From Acholeplasmatales bacterium (GTDB taxonomy: Bacteria; Bacillota_I; Bacilli_A; Izemoplasmatales; Izemoplasmataceae): a DNA stretch of 37,201 nucleotides. The first letter of the stretch is position 1. Every line of letters starts with the position of its first letter. Both the position numbers and the translations under genes were made by a program. Of this stretch, positions 31,415-37,201 are shown one piece after another. Where the stretch lies: assembly GCA_007694145.1 (NCBI GenBank), contig RECF01000030.1, positions 1 to 37,201 on the forward strand. The letters run 5' to 3'. The notes below the pieces were generated by a model, which was given only the letters and a program-made list of their open reading frames with translations, was not told the DNA's origin and ran no database searches.

Positions 31415-32587
31415 ATGGATTTAACGCTGCTAAAGATGAAACACGAAGCACTGTATGCCCGTTGTCCCACACATTATTTTGCTTCACCGGGTCGCGTCAA
31501 CCTGATTGGTGAACACACCGACTACAGTCGCGGCTATGTGTTGCCGATGGCCATCGAGCAAGGCACATATGCCAGCGTGTCACTGAATGCACTCGGCATT
31601 TTACGGATCTATTCAGCCAACTATCCCCATATACCCATGCAAACAGTGCGATATGATGACGAGCTTTATACGCCCGAAGATGGCTATGTCAACTACCTCA
31701 AGGGCATGGTGTTGATGCTTTCGCGACAAGGCCATGTCTTCTCACAAGGCCTCGACGTGATTGTACAAGGTGACTTGCCTACTTCGGCGGGTTTGTCATC
31801 GAGTGCGTCTTTCGAACTGCTCATGGGTCAAGTGTTGCTTGACATGCACGATGCCGCCTATGAAAAGCTTGATGTCGTCAAGGCTGCAAAAGCAGTTGAA
31901 AACGACTTTTTGGGCTTGCAAAGCGGCATCATGGATCAGTATGCCATCATGTTTGCTAAACATGGTCACGCGCTGTTGCTTGATACCGGTCGCTTAGAAC
32001 ATACCGCGATTCCCTTTGATTATGAAGACACTGTACTCGTCATGATGAACACCAACAAGCAACGCAACTTGACTAAGACTGATTACAACGAACGGGTTCG
32101 GGCGGTGCACGCCGCTTTAGATATTTTCAAGCCTTTAACGGGTGCCGAAGGATTGTGTGATGTAGCGCGCGACGTCTTTGAAGCGTATGTGCTTGAAAAC
32201 CCAACGTTACTTGATTGGGATCCCGCGCGACACGTTGTGTTTGAACATGCGCGTACATATGAAGCGGCTACGGCACTAAAACGTCGTGACATGACGCGGT
32301 TTGGCGCACTGATGAATGCCTCGCACGACTCATTGCGTGATCTGTTCAAAGTCTCGTGCGCCGAACTTGATTTTCTCGTATCGGCACATCGTGACCTCGG
32401 GGCACTGGGAGCTAGGATGACGGGGGCTGGCTTTGGTGGCACGATGATTGCGCTTTACCGGCGTGCCGATCTACCCCGTGACTTCACAGCACTTTCTGAA
32501 GTGTATGATAAGCAGTTTGATTTGAAACTAGATTGTTATTACGCCGCCCCAAGCGATGGGGTTAGGCAACTGAAGGAGGGAAAATGA
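31415..32587 (+). CDS. galK: Galactokinase
   Basis: This 390-residue GHMP-family kinase phosphorylates alpha-D-galactose at C1, the first committed step of the Leloir pathway. Visible motifs are the galactokinase signature 'GRVNLIGEHTDYSRGYVLP', the ATP-binding 'GLSSSASFELLMG', the acid/substrate site 'GIMDQYAIMFAKHGHALLLD', read in part, and the C-terminal 'LGARMTGAGFGGTMIAL'. GGAGG lies 7-8 bases before ATG 31415; an upstream in-frame ATG lies inside galR without a ribosome site. The stop overlaps the galE start. Confidence 0.97.
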   Translation: MDLTLLKMKHEALYARCPTHYFASPGRVNLIGEHTDYSRGYVLPMAIEQGTYASVSLNALGILRIYSANYPHIPMQTVRYDDELYTPEDGYVNYLKGMVLMLSRQGHVFSQGLDVIVQGDLPTSAGLSSSASFELLMGQVLLDMHDAAYEKLDVVKAAKAVENDFLGLQSGIMDQYAIMFAKHGHALLLDTGRLEHTAIPFDYEDTVLVMMNTNKQRNLTKTDYNERVRAVHAALDIFKPLTGAEGLCDVARDVFEAYVLENPTLLDWDPARHVVFEHARTYEAATALKRRDMTRFGALMNASHDSLRDLFKVSCAELDFLVSAHRDLGALGARMTGAGFGGTMIALYRRADLPRDFTALSEVYDKQFDLKLDCYYAAPSDGVRQLKEGK

Positions 32588-33570
32588 TGAATATTTGTGT
32601 GACGGGTGGCGCGGGTTATATCGGTTCTCATGCCGTCCGCATGCTTGAGGCGTCCGGACACCGTGTGACAGTCATCGACAATTTGTCTACGGGACACCGC
32701 CGTCACGTCCCCGAACATGTGCCGTTTTGTGAAGCGTCAACGCACGATGAAGCAGCACTTGTCGAGCATTTCCGTGCGCATGGCATTGAAGCTGTCATGC
32801 ACTTTGCGGCATTCAGTCTTGTGGGTGAAAGTGTCGAGAAACCGCTCAAGTACTATCAAAACAATGTCGAGGGCACACGGGTGCTCTTAGAGGCCATGTC
32901 GACCGCGTGTGTGAAGTATCTCGTCTTCTCATCGACCGCGGCTGTCTATGGGAATCAAGCTGAACAGCCCATTACTGAAAGTCATCGTGAAAATCCTGAG
33001 AATCCTTATGGTGAAACGAAGCTGGCCATTGAAAAAATGCTTAAATGGACCGCCGCACGGGGTCTCATCGAGTATGTGTCCTTGCGTTATTTCAATGTAG
33101 CGGGGGCGTATCATGATGGGTCGATTGGCGAAGAACATGATCCGGAGACGCATCTGATTCCAAACGTCTTGAAAAGTGTTTTGTCACCCTCAACGCCCGT
33201 ACAAGTCTTTGGTGACGACTACCCGACAGCGGATGGCACATGCATTCGCGACTACATCCATGTTGAAGATTTGATTGATGCGCACATCAAGGCACTCAAC
33301 CATCTCCTCAAGACGGGGCGGTCGGATATTTTCAACCTTGGTTCGTCTTCTGGGTATTCCGTTTTGGAAGTCATCAAGACAACGGAAGCCGTACTCGGAC
33401 AACCGGTGCCGTATGTCATCAAGTCACGGCGTCTTGGCGATCCGCCCGTGCTAATTGCCAGTCATGACAAAGCGGCGAAAACACTTGGCTGGACACCGCG
33501 CTATACGCTTGAAGCCATGATTGATTCCGCGTATCGCTACTTTCGTCGCCAACAGAAACATGACAGTTAA
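32584..33570 (+). CDS. galE: UDP-glucose 4-epimerase
   Basis: This 328-residue short-chain dehydrogenase-like enzyme interconverts UDP-galactose and UDP-glucose using bound NAD. The N-terminal Rossmann motif is 'VTGGAGYIGSHAV', followed by 'VIDNLSTGHR', 'HFAAFSLVGESVEKP', the catalytic Ser/Thr region 'VFSSTAAVYGN' and Tyr-x-x-x-Lys in 'NPYGETKLAIEKML'. 'YFNVAGA' and 'RDYIHVEDL' complete the family pattern. Tandem ATGs at 32584 and 32587 follow AAGGAGGG; the second has the better spacing (7 bases). It overlaps galK by 4 bases and galT by 11. Confidence 0.96.
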   Translation: MMNICVTGGAGYIGSHAVRMLEASGHRVTVIDNLSTGHRRHVPEHVPFCEASTHDEAALVEHFRAHGIEAVMHFAAFSLVGESVEKPLKYYQNNVEGTRVLLEAMSTACVKYLVFSSTAAVYGNQAEQPITESHRENPENPYGETKLAIEKMLKWTAARGLIEYVSLRYFNVAGAYHDGSIGEEHDPETHLIPNVLKSVLSPSTPVQVFGDDYPTADGTCIRDYIHVEDLIDAHIKALNHLLKTGRSDIFNLGSSSGYSVLEVIKTTEAVLGQPVPYVIKSRRLGDPPVLIASHDKAAKTLGWTPRYTLEAMIDSAYRYFRRQQKHDS

Positions 33571-35068
33571 TCCGGCACAGGCCTTGGCGAACTTGATGGC
33601 CTATGCCTTAAGCGTCGAACTGATCCACCCTGATGACTACGATTATGTGTATAACAAACTGTGCTACATGCTGGGGATTTCTACTGGGCAAGCTGAACCG
33701 ATTGACCTTTGCTTTGGACGGGATGATTTGGAGAAACTTCTCAAACCGCTTCTAGATGAAGCCGGTCACAAAGGACGCTACGACAGCCTCTCACTTGCAG
33801 CGCGCGAACGTTTCGCAGCCCAAATCATGGATGTGTTCATGCCTCATCCTTCAACACTTCAAACACGATTTGAAGCACTGCACGCAAAGCATCCACGCCT
33901 AGCGACCGATGATTTCTATCACCGCTGTGTTCATAGTCGCTACATTCGAACAGATCAGATTGCGGCGAATGAAGCGTTTGAGAGCGACAGTCCTTATGGT
34001 ACGCTCAAAGTGACCATCAATCTCGGCAAACCGGAGAAAGACCCCCGCGATATTATCAAGGCTGCGACACGTCAAGTCAGCACCTATCCCGCCTGCTTGT
34101 TGTGTAAAGAGCACGTGGGGCATGACGGCGCACCCGACCAACCCCCTCGTGCGAATCACCGTATCATCCGCATGCGTCTAGGCAAAGACCCGTTTTATTT
34201 GCAGTATTCACCCTATGCTTACTATGCGGAACACGCCATTGTACTGCATGAAAAACATGTGCCGATGCACATTGATGCGCAAACGTATGAGCGGTTATTC
34301 GATTTCGTCGATGCCTTGCCGCATTATTTTATCGGTTCTAACGCCGACCTCCCCATTGTCGGGGGTTCCATGTTGTCGCATGAACACTACCAAGGTGGCC
34401 TTGCGCGCTTTCCCATCGAAGAGGCGAAGACATGTGCAAGCATCAAGCAGCGCACCGTGACAGTCGAGCGGCTCCATTGGCCAATCAGCACCATCAAAAT
34501 TAGTGGTAAGGCACGGGCAACTGTCATCAAAGCCGCCGATGCCTTGCGACGCTTTTGGCAAGAAACCTGTGACAGCGACCATGACATCATACCCTGCACA
34601 GGCACCACACGGCACAATACGGTGACATTGGTTGTGCGGAAAACAGACGACATGTATACCGTGTATACGATGTTACGCAACAACATCACCACGGCTGAAC
34701 GCCCCGATGGCCGGTTTCACGTCCACCCATGTCGTCACGGCATCAAAAAGGAAAACATCGGCTTGATTGAAGCGATGGGATGGGCGATTTTACCAGGGCG
34801 GTTGGCGAGGGACTTGCAGTTGATTGCAAACTATTTGGACGACCCGCTACAAGCAAATGAAGACACACTCGCGCCTTACCGGGATTTCATCGACTTCGTA
34901 AGCAAGCAAACCAGACCCAATACCCATCGCATGACCTGGCTGAAACAACAAGTCGGCCACGTCTTTGCACAGGCACTTGAAGACTGTGCTGTCTTTCCGC
35001 AAACGGCGGCAGGTCAGCGCGCATTCCAATCTTGGATGGAGGCATATGATGACAACCATAAGATTTGA
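33560..35068 (+). CDS. galT: UTP-hexose-1-phosphate uridylyltransferase, class II GalT
   Basis: This 502-residue enzyme exchanges UMP between UDP-glucose and galactose-1-phosphate. Its length and motifs belong to the class II family found in Gram-positive bacteria, unlike the 350-residue E. coli type. Visible are 'MAYALSVELI', 'DDFYHRCVHSRYIRTDQI', 'TYPACLLCKEHVG', 'QYSPYAYYAEHAIVL', 'HVPMHIDAQTYERLFDFV' and the active-site region 'MLSHEHYQGGLARFP'. The start is ATG 33560, inside galE. No Shine-Dalgarno site precedes it, so translation probably depends on coupling to galE. Its end overlaps galM by 20 bases. Confidence 0.94.
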   Translation: MTVNPAQALANLMAYALSVELIHPDDYDYVYNKLCYMLGISTGQAEPIDLCFGRDDLEKLLKPLLDEAGHKGRYDSLSLAARERFAAQIMDVFMPHPSTLQTRFEALHAKHPRLATDDFYHRCVHSRYIRTDQIAANEAFESDSPYGTLKVTINLGKPEKDPRDIIKAATRQVSTYPACLLCKEHVGHDGAPDQPPRANHRIIRMRLGKDPFYLQYSPYAYYAEHAIVLHEKHVPMHIDAQTYERLFDFVDALPHYFIGSNADLPIVGGSMLSHEHYQGGLARFPIEEAKTCASIKQRTVTVERLHWPISTIKISGKARATVIKAADALRRFWQETCDSDHDIIPCTGTTRHNTVTLVVRKTDDMYTVYTMLRNNITTAERPDGRFHVHPCRHGIKKENIGLIEAMGWAILPGRLARDLQLIANYLDDPLQANEDTLAPYRDFIDFVSKQTRPNTHRMTWLKQQVGHVFAQALEDCAVFPQTAAGQRAFQSWMEAYDDNHKI

Positions 35069-36047
35069 AGCAACAACACTGGCTGGTCATGAGGCGACAC
35101 TTGTACATGTAGACAGTGGTGCTATCAAGGCCGTACTTTGCTCGCGTGGCGCGAGTATCATCCGTCTTGAGACCGCAGACCGACACGGGGTGTTTGACAA
35201 CGTTGTCCTCAGTTACCAGAATCTTGATGATTTCTATCAAAATCCCAAGTATCTCGGGGCGACCACAGGCCCGTATGCAGGACGCATCTATCCACCCGAG
35301 ATGACCGTCGGTGGCAAGCGCATCGCACTTGAAAAAAACTTCCAAAATCACGCGCACCTTCATGGGGGCAGTCGCTCGCTTGCACGGGCCGACTTTACAG
35401 TCGAAGCGATTGATCAAGGTGTGTGTTTCACCCACATACCCACCGAGCCGGCCTACCCCGGTCATGTGTTCTACAAGGCCTATTATCGTTTTGAGGGCCC
35501 GGTCATGACCCTTGAGTATGAAACGTTGGCAAACGCGGACACCTACACCAACCTGACGCAACATGCCTATTTCAACTTGAGTGGTTCGATTAGACGAACG
35601 GTACTCGATCACACGTTGTGTTTGCCCGCTTCACACGTCGGGCAGTTGGATGCTAGTCTGATTACAGAGCGCTTGATTCCTGTTGAGGGGACACTGTTTG
35701 ATTTCCGCCGCACTAAGACGTTGCGTGAAGTGGTGATTCCGCTTAAAAAAACACCGCAGATGGGTCTTGATCATCCCTTTGTGCTTGATGAAGGCACCAT
35801 CGTGCTTGCCGATCCCGAAAGTGGGCGTGCACTGCACATTGAAACTGATCAAGATACCGTCGTTGTCTATTCGCATAACTTTATTATCGACCAACCTGTC
35901 GCGACACCCCTTGAAGAGAACCAACATTTGGCACTGTGTCTAGAGACGCAACACTATCCCAACGATTTGCATTTCTTCACACGTCCTGCCAGCGCGCATC
36001 CTGAACATACCCATCATCGTCAGATGACCCGGTATACGTTCAAGTAG
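35049..36047 (+). CDS. galM: Aldose 1-epimerase (galactose mutarotase)
   Basis: This 332-residue beta-sandwich enzyme converts beta-D-galactose to the alpha anomer used by GalK. Family features are 'GATTGPYAGRIYP', 'NHAHLHGG' with the first catalytic-site His, 'NLTQHAYFNLSG' with the second conserved His and Asn, and the C-terminal 'LCLETQHYPNDLHFF' containing the catalytic Glu. The start is ATG 35049, six bases after GGAGG (35038-35042); an adjacent ATG at 35046 is closer to that site. It overlaps the galT end and is followed 9 bases later by the alpha-galactosidase gene. Confidence 0.94.
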   Translation: MTTIRFEATTLAGHEATLVHVDSGAIKAVLCSRGASIIRLETADRHGVFDNVVLSYQNLDDFYQNPKYLGATTGPYAGRIYPPEMTVGGKRIALEKNFQNHAHLHGGSRSLARADFTVEAIDQGVCFTHIPTEPAYPGHVFYKAYYRFEGPVMTLEYETLANADTYTNLTQHAYFNLSGSIRRTVLDHTLCLPASHVGQLDASLITERLIPVEGTLFDFRRTKTLREVVIPLKKTPQMGLDHPFVLDEGTIVLADPESGRALHIETDQDTVVVYSHNFIIDQPVATPLEENQHLALCLETQHYPNDLHFFTRPASAHPEHTHHRQMTRYTFK

Positions 36048-36056
36048 GGCTTTGAC

Positions 36057-37201
36057 ATGATTTCTATTGATGCGACAGAGCGTTTGTTCCATCTTCAGGG
36101 GAAACACCTTTCCTATGTGTTCGCGGTGGACGCTTCTAGCAGTCTGGTTCACCTGCACTACGGTCCTCGACTTGAAGGCACACTTGATTGGGCTATGTTT
36201 GATGATAACCCGCCACTAGAACTAGGCAGCTCAACCACATTGGAACATCACGACAAACCGATTAACCTTCATATCACCTCACTTGAACTGTCCACCTATG
36301 GCAAGGGGGACTATCGGGAGCCAACGCTCCATATGGAAACTGCCGAAGGCTACCGCAGTCTACATTTCCGCTATGTCAGTCACACGCTGAAGAAGCAGGT
36401 GCATTTTCCCGACATGCCTCAAGCTGAAAAAAACGAAACGCTGTGCATCACCTTGCAAGACGCCGACCATGACGTTGAACTAGAACTCTATTATTCTTTG
36501 ACGGATGAAGATGTTCTTGTACGAAACATTGTCTTGCGCAACGGGTCTAGAGACGACTTGATTCTTGATAGGATGTTCAGTGCACACTATGATTTCAAAC
36601 ATTGTGCGTTCACGTTGATCAAGCTCGATGGGGCCTGGCTTCGTGAACGTCATGCCCACTCGATCCCCTTGAGTTATGGTGTGTTCAAGCTCGACAGCAA
36701 AAAAGGGGTGTCATCGAGTGATCACAATCCGTTTTTCGCCTTGCAAGGCAAAGAGGCTGGAGAACAGTTTGGCGACACATACGGATTCAATTTGATTTAC
36801 TCGGGGTCATTTGAAGCACTGATTGAAGTGTCGCCCCATGATTTGACACGCGTCGTGCATGGCATCAATAGTTTTGACTTCAAGTGGCGCCTGAAACCGG
36901 GTGAGCAGTTCATCACCCCCGAATCAATCAGTACCTACAGCCCGAGTGGTCTCTCAGGCATGCGCGACAACTTACATCGGTTTACCAATCACCGCATTGT
37001 CAAGGATGATCGTCTGCGTCCGATCTTGTACAATAATTGGGAAGCGACCTATTTCGATTTCAATGCTCGAAAAATCATCAAGTTAGCCCGCGCGGCCAAG
37101 CGTCTAGGTGCCGAATGCTTTTGCCTCGATGATGGCTGGTTCGGTACGCGTGATGACGACCATCAATCACTGGGTGATTGGGTCGAACACCGAAAAAAGC
37201 T
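36057..37201 (+). CDS. GH36 alpha-galactosidase, N-terminal part (cut by window end)
   Basis: The reading frame starts at ATG 36057 and runs off the window, showing about 381 residues of a family usually near 730. The N-terminal super-sandwich domain of GH36 is visible ('LHYGPRLEG', 'LELSTYGKGDYREP', 'LYYSLTDEDVLVRNIVL', 'DRMFSAHYDF'). The start of the catalytic barrel follows with 'PILYNNWEATYFDF', 'CFCLDDGWFGTRDDD' and 'SLGDW'. The catalytic nucleophile Asp (in a Lys-Trp-Asp-type motif) and the acid/base lie beyond the end. No signal peptide is seen, so the enzyme is cytoplasmic and acts on imported melibiose- or raffinose-type sugars. A weak AGGG site precedes the start. It is the sixth gene of the operon and feeds free galactose to GalM/GalK. 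Confidence 0.93.
   Translation, partial: MISIDATERLFHLQGKHLSYVFAVDASSSLVHLHYGPRLEGTLDWAMFDDNPPLELGSSTTLEHHDKPINLHITSLELSTYGKGDYREPTLHMETAEGYRSLHFRYVSHTLKKQVHFPDMPQAEKNETLCITLQDADHDVELELYYSLTDEDVLVRNIVLRNGSRDDLILDRMFSAHYDFKHCAFTLIKLDGAWLRERHAHSIPLSYGVFKLDSKKGVSSSDHNPFFALQGKEAGEQFGDTYGFNLIYSGSFEALIEVSPHDLTRVVHGINSFDFKWRLKPGEQFITPESISTYSPSGLSGMRDNLHRFTNHRIVKDDRLRPILYNNWEATYFDFNARKIIKLARAAKRLGAECFCLDDGWFGTRDDDHQSLGDWVEHRKK

Noticed and set aside
1-37201. Integrated phage, transposon, defence island, tRNA or rRNA genes
   Set aside because: I saw no transposase, integrase, phage or defence genes, no terminal inverted repeats flanking genes, and no tRNA-like cloverleaf; all genes are core metabolic or informational functions with uniform composition.

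Overview
The window is an ordinary chromosomal stretch of a low-to-mid GC Gram-positive (Bacillota-type) bacterium, roughly balanced in base composition. It is densely packed: no intergenic gap exceeds about 190 bases. Shine-Dalgarno sites are strong (GGAGG type), promoters are of the sigma-A type (TTGACA/TATAAT), and intrinsic terminators with U-tracts are common. TGA is used as a stop and Trp is encoded by TGG, so the standard bacterial code applies. A single-chain pyruvate:ferredoxin oxidoreductase, a sufCDSUB cluster, a short IF2, a class II (Gram-positive) GalT, a ComK-like protein and an HPr with the regulatory serine suggest a fermentative, probably anaerobic member of Bacillota. A relative of Erysipelotrichia or of the standard-code Mollicutes (Acholeplasma/Izemoplasma side) is possible; that placement is inference.

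Layout. 1-1205 (minus): 5' part of a surface lipoprotein, possibly a foldase, with two acidic Glu-Glu-Asn-Gly repeat blocks. 1386-3070: WalJ/YycJ hydrolase and a choline-kinase-like protein. 3225-6776: pyruvate:ferredoxin oxidoreductase. 6941-7420: MgtC-family membrane protein. 7522-12404: sufC-sufD-sufS-sufU-sufB for Fe-S assembly, which would supply clusters to the oxidoreductase. 12529-14481: transketolase. 14602-16344: PucR-type regulator and an MsmK/UgpC-type sugar ABC ATPase. 16462-16863: ComK-like protein. 17018-19791: pgk, an XRE-cupin regulator, an atypical HPr and tpiA. 19851-21118 (minus): rpsD and free-methionine sulfoxide reductase, with a folded leader in front of rpsD. 21207-23167: thiI and a TrmH-family methyltransferase. 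23277-27553: rimP-nusA-ylxR-ylxQ-infB-rbfA, preceded by a terminator-like attenuator. 27646-30315: uvrC and a DEDDh exonuclease. 30417-37201: a galactose operon, galR-galK-galE-galT-galM and the start of a GH36 alpha-galactosidase.

How the parts fit. The right end describes a Leloir pathway fed by alpha-galactosides. GH36 releases galactose, GalM/GalK/GalT/GalE convert it to UDP-glucose and glucose-1-phosphate, and GalR probably controls the operon through a dyad over the promoter. The MsmK-like ATPase could energise oligosaccharide uptake. Pgk, TpiA and transketolase handle the triose and pentose carbon, and the oxidoreductase turns pyruvate into acetyl-CoA and reduced ferredoxin. Cre-like sites upstream of pgk and over the mgtC promoter, plus the unusual HPr, hint at CcpA-type carbon control.

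I found no mobile element, CRISPR array, tRNA or rRNA. The most interesting points are the HPr lacking the phosphate-binding arginine and its placement in the glycolytic operon, the ComK-like protein, the rpsD and rimP-nusA leader structures, and the duplicated acidic repeat blocks in the lipoprotein.
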